A stretch of 64,000 bases of DNA, taken from positions 768,001 through 832,000 of the forward strand of contig NZ_JAKKUT010000002.1 in NCBI RefSeq assembly GCF_029582805.1, read 5' to 3'. The stretch comes from Candidatus Synechococcus calcipolaris G9. GTDB taxonomy: Bacteria; Cyanobacteriota; Cyanobacteriia; Thermosynechococcales; Thermosynechococcaceae. The notes beneath the pieces are model-generated. The model saw only the letters and a program-made list of their open reading frames with translations. It was not told the origin of the DNA and ran no database searches. The position numbers and the translations under genes were made by a program. Positions 44,005 through 53,284 of the stretch are shown in pieces; the first letter of the stretch is position 1; each line of letters begins with the position of its first letter.

Positions 44005-46068
44005 CTAATGGTGCGGTTCCCCGAATAAAATCACCGAGGATTTTAAGTGTTGGACAACATGGGTGGTAATATCACTCACCGCCAGACCCCCCGATGTTCG
44101 CCGCCGGATCGATCGCATGAGTACCAGATCTGTGGCCTCAGCTTCGCGGAGAATCGTTTGGGCGATATTATGACTTTTAACGGTTTTAATATCCACCGTG
44201 ATCGTGGGTTCAGGATGCTCAGAGCAAAAAATGACCTGATTTAGGTTTTCTTCAAAGCGATGAATTTGCCCATGGGGTGTTTCCGGCAGGGAAATGTGGA
44301 GGAGAATCACCTTTGCTTGACTGACGGCGGCCAAGGACTGGGCAAAGCCAACAATTCGCAGAGTTGTGCTGGAGAGATCCCGGATCGGTACCAAAATTGA
44401 CTTAATGCGTTGAGGCTCCTCTAGCAAGCGGGTAATCACCACAGGGCAATGGGCTGACCAGAGAACGCTATCAATAATCGTGCCAAATAGACGCGCCCGA
44501 ATGCTGGTATTTTCTGACCAACCCAGAACAATCAAATTGGCATTATGCTCTCGACTTAAACGAGTAATCCCTAAGGCAATGTCATTATCAATGCGTACCG
44601 CCGGTTCAATCGTGACCTCATAGTCTTGACCAATTTCCAGGGCCCGTTTCACCAGTTTTCGACTTCGCTCTAGGGATTTCTCCAGCCGAGGATCATCCAT
44701 GTGGGTGTGACCACGGGTAATGGCAATGGGAATCACCCGACCCCGCTCATAACGAGCCAAAAGGGCCGCCAACTCAATGAGTAATCGCTGGGTTTGGGGA
44801 TTATAAACCGGCACAACCACGGTAAAGGGAGAGGTATCCTCCAGTTCTGGCCCATCATTACCGGAAGCATCCCACCACAGGGCGGGTTCTTCAGCTTCGG
44901 CCTCTGGCTCAGGGACAGGTAAGCGGCTAGCTACTCGCGAGGTGATCAAGGGGCCCAAAATGGACGTCACCAACATCAGCACAATCACGCTGTTAAATAC
45001 ATCTGAGGTGAGAATGCGCTGCTGAAACCCCACCAAAGTTGCTGCCAATGTTGCCGCCACCTGGGGCAAGGATAGGGACCACATACTCAGCATTTCAGTC
45101 CGGCTATAGCGATACCAAAGGGATGCTAACCAGGCGGCAATGAACTTGCTACCCACTAAGCCAAGGACAATCGCAACGGTAATACCGACAGACCCCAGGG
45201 TACGGGCAAAGGCAGGAATATCAATGAGAAGCCCCATATCCACAAAAAAGAAGGGAATGAAGAGAACCCCACCGACAAATTCCACCTTTTCTTTGACCGG
45301 GCTATCACCCAAAACATCATTGACCGCCAAACCAGCCAAAAATGCCCCGACAATTTGCTCCACCCCAATCACCTGGGCACCAATGGAGGAGATAAATAGG
45401 GCCAGCAGCACAAACAGAAATTGACTGCCTTCATCATCCTTAGAGCGACGGAAATATTCTTTACCCGCCCAATCAAACCCCCAAAGAACTGCTACGGAAT
45501 ACACCGCCAAGGATGACAGAATCCAAATCAGACTGACTGGGGTAAATTCCCCTTTGTTAATGGCCACACAAATAGCCAGAACCAGCAGGGCGGCGGTATC
45601 CGTAAAAATTGTCGCCCCAATGGTGACTGTAATCGCCTCATTACGAACGACCCCCAACCGGCTTACAATCGGGTAGGCCAAAAGGGTATGGGAAGCCAAA
45701 AGAGAACCAATCAGCAGAGACGCATTCCAGCCAAACCCAAACCAGCGGCCAATCACAATACCGGTAATGATCGGCATGATAAATGTGAGGAAACCAAAGC
45801 CCATGGAGCGATTGCGGGTGCGACGAAACTGGGTCAGATCAATTTCTAGGCCCGCCACAAACATCAGGTAGACTTTACCGATGTTGGAGAGCAACTCCAT
45901 GGTTTCCATGTCATGGTTAAGGAAATCGAAACCATTGGGCCCAAGGATGACACCGGCCAAGAGAAGTCCAACTAAGCCAGGTAAGCTTAGGCGTTCAAAA
46001 ATGGGGGGAATAGCTAAGATCACTGCCAGTAGGACAGTAAAGATAAAAATTGGACTGTCAATCATCAT
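44005..46068 (-). CDS. Cation/proton antiporter with C-terminal universal stress domains
   Basis: Likely Na+ or K+/H+ exchanger of the CPA2 family, 687 residues. The membrane half (residues about 1-380) has twelve or so helices, with family segments LPGLVGLLLAGVILGPNGFD, ASHTLLAYPIVSRLGVV and EQIVGAFLAGLAVNDVLG. The C-terminal half has two universal-stress-like domains, including HNANLIVLGWSENTSIRARLF and ILVPIRDLSSTTLRIVGFA, which may sense nucleotides or stress and control transport. This antiporter-USP layout is common in cyanobacteria. Confidence 0.92.
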   Translation of the reverse strand: MMIDSPIFIFTVLLAVILAIPPIFERLSLPGLVGLLLAGVILGPNGFDFLNHDMETMELLSNIGKVYLMFVAGLEIDLTQFRRTRNRSMGFGFLTFIMPIITGIVIGRWFGFGWNASLLIGSLLASHTLLAYPIVSRLGVVRNEAITVTIGATIFTDTAALLVLAICVAINKGEFTPVSLIWILSSLAVYSVAVLWGFDWAGKEYFRRSKDDEGSQFLFVLLALFISSIGAQVIGVEQIVGAFLAGLAVNDVLGDSPVKEKVEFVGGVLFIPFFFVDMGLLIDIPAFARTLGSVGITVAIVLGLVGSKFIAAWLASLWYRYSRTEMLSMWSLSLPQVAATLAATLVGFQQRILTSDVFNSVIVLMLVTSILGPLITSRVASRLPVPEPEAEAEEPALWWDASGNDGPELEDTSPFTVVVPVYNPQTQRLLIELAALLARYERGRVIPIAITRGHTHMDDPRLEKSLERSRKLVKRALEIGQDYEVTIEPAVRIDNDIALGITRLSREHNANLIVLGWSENTSIRARLFGTIIDSVLWSAHCPVVITRLLEEPQRIKSILVPIRDLSSTTLRIVGFAQSLAAVSQAKVILLHISLPETPHGQIHRFEENLNQVIFCSEHPEPTITVDIKTVKSHNIAQTILREAEATDLVLMRSIRRRTSGGLAVSDITTHVVQHLKSSVILFGEPHH

Positions 46069-46161
46069 GGCTTGCCGCTCCCCAATCAGGCCCGAAGGTC
46101 AGCATAACGAATTTTCCGTGGTTGCGTCTTGAACAATTCTCAAGACAACGCCAGCGAACAG

Positions 46162-46188
46162 AAAAAATCCCCTCCAAAAATGGAGAGG
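46162..46188 (-). terminator. Rho-independent terminator of the P-type ATPase transcript
   Basis: On the minus strand, CCTCTCCA and TGGAGGGG pair across a short T loop, followed by ATTTTTT. It lies 59 bases beyond the P-type ATPase stop and separates that gene from the antiporter gene. Confidence 0.8.
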
Positions 46189-46246
46189 ATCGTGAAGCTA
46201 TTGCAACTTATGAACGATTAGCGGGATTAAGGGAATACCTAGTTGG

Positions 46247-48637
46247 CTAACTCTGAGAAGCCCCTACCGGATGGAAGGGTTCCCCTGCTGGAGCGATCGC
46301 CCCCGATTCCCGTTCCCATTCATGTTCCCCATGGGTTGGTGGCACATGCTGCACCGGATTGCTGGGGTGGGTAGATTCCCAGTCCGCTAGAAAATCCTGG
46401 GTATCTTTTACCGGCGGTAAGGGCAAGGGACCACCGGGGCCCACTAAGGGGCGTAAACCATTGAGTTCCGCCAGAATGGCTGTACCGTTGTTGATCACCA
46501 CCGCCAAGATTGGGTCTAGGGCAAAGAAGATACCGGACAATAGGGCACCCACATTGGGCAGGGCCACGATCGCCGTATTTTGCCAGACAATTTCCATGGC
46601 TTGTTTTGCAATGCGAATAGCAAGGGTCAGTCCGCGCAGATCATCCTCCATCAGCACCACATCGGCGGTTTCCCGGGCAATATCCGTCGCCCCGGCAAAG
46701 GAAATGGAGACATCCGCATAGGCCAGAGCCGCAGAGTCATTGATGCCATCGCCACAGAAGGCCACGACCTTGCCGCTATCGTGGAGGGATTTCACCACTT
46801 CTACTTTCCGCTCAGGGAAGGCTTCAGCGTAGATATTTTTAGGAGCAATGCCGAGGTCTTTGGCAACGGCCCGGGCAACCCGGCCCACATCCCCAGTGAG
46901 CATATGGGGGGTAATGCCGGCCCCTGTCAATTCACTGATGACATCGCGGCTTTCATCCCGAATCGGATCGCTGTAGAGAAGAACACCAATTAAACGGCCA
47001 TCGCCACCAATATAAACCACGGAACAGCTACCGGAATTTAGATCGGGGAAGCGTTGATTGAGGTCTTCAAGACAGATATTTTCCGTATCCATCAACCGAC
47101 GGCTGCCCACTCGCAGATCCACGCCACAGACCTTGGTTGCCACCCCTAAACCGACACGATACTCCCAGTCTTCACAGTCATGGAGGGGCATATTCAATTC
47201 CCGGGCATGGCGCACGATCGCTTCTGCTACTGGGTGGGTCAATCCCTGCTCGGCACTGGCGGCCATACTGAGAATCTCATCGGCGGTAAACCGTTCGTCC
47301 ATCACCTTGATGTCCGTGAGACCGGCATGGCCTTTCGTGAGGGTTCCGGTTTTATCAAAGACGATGGTATCTAGACGGGCAAGGTATTCAATGGCGCGTC
47401 CACTACGAATTAATACCCCATGCTGGGCGGCATAGGTGAGGGCAGACAGAATTGTCGTTGGCACTGAAACCCGAATCCCCGTTCCCAGGTCTAGGGTCAA
47501 CAGGGCGATCGCCCGGCCAATGTCCCCACTCATTAAACCCACCCCAGCGGCAATCCCCAGGGTAGGAACCACCATCTGGTTAGCCACCGTACCAGCGTAG
47601 TTTTCAATGCGGGTATCGTGCACAGGGGCCGCCTGCATCAGGCCGACAATCACCCCAGCCCGAGTATTATTACCGACCCGTTCCGTGAGGATCACCAACT
47701 GACCATCCACCAGCAGCGTAGAGGCAAACACTTCCATGCCCTCGCTACGCTCGACGGGAACGGATTCGCCGGTGAGCTTACATTGATCCACTAGGCCCGT
47801 TCCCCGCAGGACAATGCCATCTACGGGTACCTGATCCCCAGGGTAAAGAACGACGCGATCGCCCTCGACAATATCTTTAACAGGAACTTCAACCTCAATG
47901 CCATCCCGCTCAATGAAGGCGGTTTTCCCTAGGCAATCCAGCAAGTCTAAGGAGGCCCGCTCCGAACCACGGGCGGTCATGTCCCGAATGACTTCTCCCC
48001 CTTCAATGAGTCCCAACATGAAAGCTGGGGCAAAATAGTTGCCGTGACCCGCATGGAGGGCGATCGCCAGACCATCTAGGAAATCAATAGTTAACTGACG
48101 TTCTTCGACAATGGAGTCCCAGGCCCGCTTGAACACCGGCAGCGCACCGGCAATCACCACGCTGGCCAAGACATAGCCAGGAATGGGCACACCCATCAAG
48201 GCCCCTAGGCTCAAGCCCAAACCCACGGCAGGCATTCCCAGACGTTCCCAGAGACTAATGCTGTGCTCGTTTGCCCCATCTTCGCTGGACTCATCTTTTT
48301 CCGCTTCCAGGAGAGGAACTTCAGGTAGGGTAGCCGCACTCTGAATGGATTGGAAAATCTCTGCCTGCACCACGGCAAGGGTGTTGCCAAATAGCTTGGG
48401 ATTATACTCCACCACCAAGGAGCGGGCGGGGGGATTAATCCGGGTCGTCGTCACTGCCGTAATTTTACTGACAACGTATAATAACTTGGCAGCGTATTCA
48501 GCATCATAGCCAAGGCGGGGAATCCGAATCCGAAAACGGCCAGTAATCCAGTGAACTACTTGATAATGGACATCTTCAGGGGAAACCACACTGACTGCCT
48601 CTTGGGCAACGGGGTTACTCCTGGTCAATACAGTCAT
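46247..48637 (-). CDS. P-type (P1B-like) metal ATPase lacking the CPx motif
   Basis: A heavy-metal-type P-type ATPase of 796 residues. Phosphorylation motif is FDKTGTLTKG, the hinge motif is MLTGD and GDGINDSAAL, the actuator loop is KLTGESVPVE, and the P1B-specific His-Pro is in EQGLTHPVAEAIV. The N-terminal region resembles an HMA domain fold (WITGRFRIRIPRLGYDAEYA) but has no CxxC. The membrane metal site normally CPC/CPx reads TLDLGTGIRVSVPTTI, so its cargo is uncertain. The ATG at 48637 follows GGAG by six bases; an upstream ATG at 48688 lacks a good site. Confidence 0.88.
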   Translation of the reverse strand: MTVLTRSNPVAQEAVSVVSPEDVHYQVVHWITGRFRIRIPRLGYDAEYAAKLLYVVSKITAVTTTRINPPARSLVVEYNPKLFGNTLAVVQAEIFQSIQSAATLPEVPLLEAEKDESSEDGANEHSISLWERLGMPAVGLGLSLGALMGVPIPGYVLASVVIAGALPVFKRAWDSIVEERQLTIDFLDGLAIALHAGHGNYFAPAFMLGLIEGGEVIRDMTARGSERASLDLLDCLGKTAFIERDGIEVEVPVKDIVEGDRVVLYPGDQVPVDGIVLRGTGLVDQCKLTGESVPVERSEGMEVFASTLLVDGQLVILTERVGNNTRAGVIVGLMQAAPVHDTRIENYAGTVANQMVVPTLGIAAGVGLMSGDIGRAIALLTLDLGTGIRVSVPTTILSALTYAAQHGVLIRSGRAIEYLARLDTIVFDKTGTLTKGHAGLTDIKVMDERFTADEILSMAASAEQGLTHPVAEAIVRHARELNMPLHDCEDWEYRVGLGVATKVCGVDLRVGSRRLMDTENICLEDLNQRFPDLNSGSCSVVYIGGDGRLIGVLLYSDPIRDESRDVISELTGAGITPHMLTGDVGRVARAVAKDLGIAPKNIYAEAFPERKVEVVKSLHDSGKVVAFCGDGINDSAALAYADVSISFAGATDIARETADVVLMEDDLRGLTLAIRIAKQAMEIVWQNTAIVALPNVGALLSGIFFALDPILAVVINNGTAILAELNGLRPLVGPGGPLPLPPVKDTQDFLADWESTHPSNPVQHVPPTHGEHEWERESGAIAPAGEPFHPVGASQS

Positions 48638-48803
48638 GAATTTCTCCTGGGGTGGAACAGCGATGGGGGATAGATTGAGGTGGAACATCCTCTAGTTGTC
48701 ACTATAGGCCGATGACTATGTACACCATTTGGCACAATTGTGACGAAGAGATGTCAATATTTGATTCAGATTAAACCAGTATCCCATTCATAAATCAATT
48801 ACT

Positions 48804-49064
48804 ATGGCACGATTTACCCCCTTTAGTTTGCAAATGCAAATTAGCCAAATGTTTCAGCAAGGCCAATCTTTTTTCGCTGTCAACAAAGTTCAGGATTGGT
48901 TACGAGAGCGACAGCAAAACCCAGGAGACTATGAAATTTCCTTTGAGCAACAACCCGCACCTCCAGGCTCCGGTTTGGTCTATGCCATCACGATCCAGTT
49001 ACGGCGCAAAGATGGCCAGCCCGTTGATTCTTGGTTATTGGAGCAACTGGCATCCCAGGAATAA
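48804..49064 (+). CDS. Conserved hypothetical protein, 86 residues
   Basis: A small soluble protein of unknown function. It has an amphipathic N-terminal helix (MQISQMFQQGQSFFAVNKVQ), a basic linker and a beta-rich C-terminal half with PPGSGLVYAITIQLRRKDG. Conserved cyanobacterial proteins of this size and pattern exist without assigned role. It is transcribed opposite to the P-type ATPase gene and may share a divergent promoter with it. About 122 bases follow before ispE. Confidence 0.6.
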   Translation: MARFTPFSLQMQISQMFQQGQSFFAVNKVQDWLRERQQNPGDYEISFEQQPAPPGSGLVYAITIQLRRKDGQPVDSWLLEQLASQE

Positions 49065-49185
49065 CAGCCATAAAAATATCAATAAAAATATCAATGAATG
49101 ATCAATAAATAATGTTTTCTGAGGACGACCGTAAGGGAGAGTGATTCCAGCATGGGAAAATAAATAAACTCACCCATGGGAGACA

Positions 49186-50136
49186 TTGACCGTGTATCGT
49201 CTGGCGGCTCCAGCTAAAATTAACTTGTTTTTACAAATCATTGGCGATCGCCTTGAGGGCAATGGTTTTCATGAATTAGTCATGGTGATGCAAGCCGTTA
49301 CCCTAGCGGATCATATTGAACTGGTGCCCCGCCTCGATGATGACATCTATATTGACTGTGCCCACCCCCTCGTTCCCTGCGATCCCAGCAATTTAGCCTA
49401 TCGGGCAGCAAAACTCCTCCAAAAACAGGTGGGCGATCGCGGCGGTGTTGATATTTATATTGAGAAGCGAATTCCTGTGGGAGCCGGATTGGCGGGGGGA
49501 TCCACCAATGCGGCGGCGGTACTGGTGGGTCTGGATCTGCTCTGGGATTTGGGATTGACCCAGGCAGAACTGCAATCCCTGGCCGCCCAATTGGGTTCCG
49601 ATGTACCTTTTTGCCTCAGTGGGGGCACGGCCCTAGCCTTGGGCCGGGGGGATGAACTCACTCCCCTCATAAGCCTAGAGGGCATCAGTGTGGTTTTAGC
49701 AAAATATCGATCCCTGGCCGTTTCCACTCCTTGGGCCTACCAAACCTATCGTCAACAGTTCCAAGCCAACTATGCCCAGACCCCTGGGGAGCAAGAACAA
49801 AAACGGCTTCAAGGGGGATCGCCAGAACTCTTGCGGACGATCGCCCAACATGATGTTAAAAACCTAAGTCAATACCTAAAAAATGATTTGGAAAACGTTG
49901 TTTTACGCGCCTACCCCCAGGTCCAAAACCTACGGCAGACCTTTACAGAGCTTGGGGCCCTAGGAACAATGATGTCCGGGTCTGGGCCCACCGTATTTGC
50001 CTTGGTGGAAAATGACCTAAAGGCGGAAGAACTCTGCCAGGCAATGGCTGAGAAATTCCAGGATACTGACTTGGAACTATGGCCCTGCAAATTTTGTAGT
50101 CAGGGAATCCATCTGGTTGATTTTCCCTCAAGATAA
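49186..50136 (+). CDS. ispE: 4-diphosphocytidyl-2-C-methyl-D-erythritol kinase
   Basis: Phosphorylates CDP-ME in the MEP pathway to isoprenoids (chlorophyll phytol, carotenoids, quinones). It is a GHMP kinase with the ATP loop RIPVGAGLAGGSTNAAAVLV and the C-terminal MMSGSGPTVFAL. The start is unclear: TTG at 49186 sits four bases after GGGAGA, and GTG at 49192 is nine bases after it; both are plausible. A small insertion (EGNGFHELV) compared with the common PDGYHEL is visible near residue 26. Length is 316 residues. Confidence 0.95.
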   Translation: MTVYRLAAPAKINLFLQIIGDRLEGNGFHELVMVMQAVTLADHIELVPRLDDDIYIDCAHPLVPCDPSNLAYRAAKLLQKQVGDRGGVDIYIEKRIPVGAGLAGGSTNAAAVLVGLDLLWDLGLTQAELQSLAAQLGSDVPFCLSGGTALALGRGDELTPLISLEGISVVLAKYRSLAVSTPWAYQTYRQQFQANYAQTPGEQEQKRLQGGSPELLRTIAQHDVKNLSQYLKNDLENVVLRAYPQVQNLRQTFTELGALGTMMSGSGPTVFALVENDLKAEELCQAMAEKFQDTDLELWPCKFCSQGIHLVDFPSR

Positions 50137-50140
50137 AAAT

Positions 50141-50827
50141 CTAGAACAGTTTATGGAGACCAATGACAATCAGCATGGTGCTAGGAAAATAGGGCAGTTG
50201 CCGAAACCAGCGATGACCGGCAATTAAAATGCCCGTTTGAATGCCCAGGAAAAGAAAAATACTACTCATCATGGCAATGGTTAAAATAATCAACCAGGGG
50301 GAATAGCCCAAGAGGCGAATACTAATGCCGGCCACAAAGGAATCCATGGAGAGGGCCAACCCTAAAAAAACTGCCTCGCTCAGGGAGATGGAATTAGAAT
50401 GGTCAAAGTCCGCCGCCATGGGATCATTTAGAATTTCTGGAATCACACTCAGGGATTCATGTTCAGATTCAGATTCAGGGCTATCGCCGGCGGTATCAGA
50501 CTTGACACTTTCCTCTAGCATCTCCAAGTCAAAGGATCGCGATCGGGATGAGCGATTCAGTTGGGACTTGACATGGTTGAGAACCGCAAAGACCCCAATG
50601 CCAATGAGCATAATGCCCCCGATCACTTCCGTCAGGCGGGGAGACAGGAGGGCCACAATGATCTCCCCCACCCAAACCGAAAAAATCAATGTCGTTCCCG
50701 TGCATAGGGTAATTATGGCTAAGGAACTGAGGGGAACCCGTAAACGACGAGCGCCATAGGTAACACCGACACCAAAACTATCAAGACTCACAGCAATGGC
50801 AATGGGTAGCAAGGTCAGGAAATTCAT
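50141..50827 (-). CDS. MntP/YtaF-like membrane exporter
   Basis: A 228-residue membrane protein in two halves, each with a Asp-containing helix typical of the MntP/YtaF group: AIAVSLDSFGVGVTYGARRL and FLGLALSMDSFVAGISI. MntP exports manganese, while YtaF homologues have unclear cargo. A charged loop of about 50 residues (SEHESLSV region) links the halves. It converges on ispE with only four bases between stops. Its regulation is not apparent from sequence. Confidence 0.82.
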   Translation of the reverse strand: MNFLTLLPIAIAVSLDSFGVGVTYGARRLRVPLSSLAIITLCTGTTLIFSVWVGEIIVALLSPRLTEVIGGIMLIGIGVFAVLNHVKSQLNRSSRSRSFDLEMLEESVKSDTAGDSPESESEHESLSVIPEILNDPMAADFDHSNSISLSEAVFLGLALSMDSFVAGISIRLLGYSPWLIILTIAMMSSIFLFLGIQTGILIAGHRWFRQLPYFPSTMLIVIGLHKLF

Positions 50828-51101
50828 AGATCAATCAGAGAATTCGGTACTATATGCTTGATGTTTGCAAGTATTTCCGCAAATATGCCGAGTAACAAGT
50901 AACGAGGGTAGATTTAGTAATATTTACTTTTATTGAAAAAAGTCGCAAACGACCTCATGCTACACCACTCTCGCAAATAATGAAAGTAATTTAATGAACA
51001 TTGGGTTCATGTTATAAACGTAGTAATGGATACAGACAAATACTTAAAATTCATACTGTTTTTAGGGACTACGGCATAGATTAGAATGGGAGTACAGAAA
51101 C

Positions 51102-51614
51102 GTGAGTATTGCCTTGAAAACGCTTCTCAAAAATCTAAAGTACCTGCTGGCCCTTGTCCTTGCGATCTCCTTGGTGCTATGGGCTGCTGCCCCCGCTTGG
51201 GCAGAGAACTATACCAAAGAAGCCCTTGTGAATATGGACTTTTCGGGTCGGGACCTACGGGATTCCCAATTTACCAAAGCCAATCTCCTCCACAGCGATC
51301 TCAGCCATACGGATCTGCGGGGGGTGAGTTTTTTTGGGGCCAATCTGGAAACCGCTAATCTGGAAGGGGCTGATCTACGCCTAGCCACCTTGGATACAGC
51401 CCGCTTTACGAAGGCTAATTTAACCAATGCCAACTTAGAGGGGGCCTTTGCCTTTAATACCAAGTTTAACCAGGCAACCATTGATGGCGCAGATTTTACC
51501 GATGTGGATCTGCGGGAAGATGCCCAATTTGACCTGTGTCAGGTGGCCAAGGGCGTGAATCCAGTCACGGGCCGGAAAACCTGGGATACCCTCAATTGCG
51601 CTGACTTTCAGTAA
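51102..51614 (+). CDS. Exported pentapeptide-repeat protein
   Basis: A 170-residue protein with a signal peptide (ALVLAISLVLWAAAPAWAENY, cleaved after AWA), so it is likely in the thylakoid lumen or periplasm. Residues about 42-130 are pentapeptide repeats of the A(D/N)LxX type, such as FTKANLLHSDLSHTDLRGVSF and ANLETANLEGADLRLATL, forming a quadrangular beta-helix. It ends in a cysteine-containing segment FDLCQVAKGVNPVTGRKTW. It starts at a GTG with GGGAG before it. Lumenal pentapeptide proteins of this length exist in cyanobacteria and plastids; function is unknown. Confidence 0.85.
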   Translation: MSIALKTLLKNLKYLLALVLAISLVLWAAAPAWAENYTKEALVNMDFSGRDLRDSQFTKANLLHSDLSHTDLRGVSFFGANLETANLEGADLRLATLDTARFTKANLTNANLEGAFAFNTKFNQATIDGADFTDVDLREDAQFDLCQVAKGVNPVTGRKTWDTLNCADFQ

Positions 51615-51692
51615 ATTCGATAGAATAAATATAAGGATATTGCTAGCTTTATCTACCCTATATACCTAGCCAATATTGGCAAAGGAGGGGGT

Positions 51693-52115
51693 ATGAAGCC
51701 CTTACAATTTATTGGCAAAAGCCTTGTTGGTGGTTTACTTTTAGCCACAACATTTTCCCTTCCAGCAATGGCTCAAACCTTGGTTTCCGATAGTGGACTC
51801 ACTCGCATTCATGATTATCCATTTCCTGAGAGACTACTAAATCAGGGAGATCAGTTGAGCTATACCACTCAAGTGGGCGGACGCACCTATCGGGGTGTCA
51901 TCACCGTGACCCACATTGGTCGAGGTGGAGTTTTGGGTTGGTTTTCCGATCGCAGTACAGACTATGCCTATGGTTGTAGCGGCGATGTAACCATCATTAT
52001 GCTGGGGAACAATCGCTATCGGGCCACCTGGAAAGTGGGGGGCAGTTATTCGCCCCGTGTGACGTGTCTGGATACCGGGCAAACCTTTGAATTTAATTTG
52101 CGAAGAGCACCTTAA
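51693..52115 (+). CDS. Secreted hypothetical protein, 140 residues
   Basis: It begins with a signal peptide (SLVGGLLLATTFSLPAMAQ, cleavage after AMA). The mature protein has four basic and aromatic beta-rich blocks and two cysteines (AYGCSGDVT and PRVTCLDTG) that may pair. No known family was recognised. GGAGG-type ribosome site precedes the ATG (AAAGGAGGGGGT). It may have its own promoter in the 78-base gap behind the pentapeptide gene. Confidence 0.65.
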   Translation: MKPLQFIGKSLVGGLLLATTFSLPAMAQTLVSDSGLTRIHDYPFPERLLNQGDQLSYTTQVGGRTYRGVITVTHIGRGGVLGWFSDRSTDYAYGCSGDVTIIMLGNNRYRATWKVGGSYSPRVTCLDTGQTFEFNLRRAP

Positions 52116-52413
52116 CCTATAGCAACCCCAAACCTGATGGCTTCCATGCAAAGCCATTTTTCCCCATGGTGCGATCGCCCGGAACCTAGGGGCATTGTTT
52201 TCAACGATACAGGGGACGTGGAGCACAATTTAATACCCCAAAAGCATTAGGCTTTCTTGACTTAAGGGTTCCACTTCGTTAATGATTAGGAGCAGTGGCT
52301 AATTTTGAGTATTCATACCTATTCGTTCATAGCATCAACGTCTGCTTGCAGGCGATATATAAGGTAAAGAATACTAGGTTCACTGGCTACAGATGTTGTG
52401 ACGAGAGTTTTTC
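52116..52413 (+). promoter_or_regulatory. Long leader region of the desaturase gene
   Basis: The 298-base gap upstream of desC contains a HIP1 site, several AT-rich boxes (for example TATATAA near 52355) and no convincing gene. DesC in cyanobacteria is usually temperature-regulated, so promoter or leader control here is expected but not demonstrated. Confidence 0.35.
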
Positions 52414-53250
52414 ATGACCCAAGCGACTTATACCAAACCGCCAATTTCTTGGCATACGGTTTTTTTTATTGCCCTAGTCCATGTGGGCGCCCTATTTGCC
52501 TTCCTCCCAGAAATGTTTAGTTGGTCAGCGGTGCTGCTGGCCTTTGTACTCCATTGGGTTACTGCGGGTTTAGGCATTACCCTGGGTTGGCATCGCTTAG
52601 TCACCCACCGCAGTTTTCAAGTCCCCAAGTGGTTAGAGTATATTTTGGTTTTCTTTGGAACCTTAACCATGCAAGGGGGCCCGATTTGGTGGGTGGGCCT
52701 CCATCGTCACCACCATCTCTACTCAGACCAGTCGGTGGATCACCATGATTCTCGCAAAGGGTTTATGTGGAGCCACTTGGAATGGATGCTTCGGGATGTA
52801 CCGGCTACCAAGGAAATTCCTCGCTTCACCAAGGATATTGGGGATGATCCGGTCTATAAATTTCTAGATGAAAATTTTGTCTGGATTCAACTTGCCTTTG
52901 GCGTTGTCCTTTACCTGTGGGGCGGTTGGCCCTTTGTGGTTTGGGGTATCTTTGTTCGTTTGGTAACGGTCTATCACACCACTTGGCTTGTTAATAGTGC
53001 TACCCATATGTTTGGCTATCGCACCTTTGAAACGGAAGATTACTCTACGAACTGCTGGTGGGTTGCCCTAGTCACCTTTGGGGAAGGCTGGCACAACAAT
53101 CACCATGCCCATCAATTCTCGGCCCGTCATGGCCTGAAGTGGTGGGAAATTGACCTCACCTGGATGACGATTCGTTTTTTACAGATATTGGGTTTAGCTA
53201 CTAAGGTACGCTTAGCGGAACTTCCGGTTTCCCCTTCTCCCTCGGAATAG
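52414..53250 (+). CDS. desC: Acyl-lipid delta-9 desaturase (stearoyl type)
   Basis: Introduces the first double bond into acyl chains of membrane lipids. The three histidine boxes of the di-iron site are visible: HRLVTH (near residue 67), HRHHH (near residue 103) and HNNHH (near residue 230). Four hydrophobic helices flank them. The 278-residue length fits DesC. The following gene starts 34 bases later and is probably a separate function. Confidence 0.95.
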   Translation: MTQATYTKPPISWHTVFFIALVHVGALFAFLPEMFSWSAVLLAFVLHWVTAGLGITLGWHRLVTHRSFQVPKWLEYILVFFGTLTMQGGPIWWVGLHRHHHLYSDQSVDHHDSRKGFMWSHLEWMLRDVPATKEIPRFTKDIGDDPVYKFLDENFVWIQLAFGVVLYLWGGWPFVVWGIFVRLVTVYHTTWLVNSATHMFGYRTFETEDYSTNCWWVALVTFGEGWHNNHHAHQFSARHGLKWWEIDLTWMTIRFLQILGLATKVRLAELPVSPSPSE

Positions 53251-53284
53251 ACACCCTAAAGTAAATATCCAGTAAACCCTTGGT

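Noticed and set aside
51837-52226. Leftward 129-codon frame across the secreted protein and downstream gap
   Set aside because: It runs antisense to a gene with a clear signal peptide, and has no ribosome site or recognisable domain.
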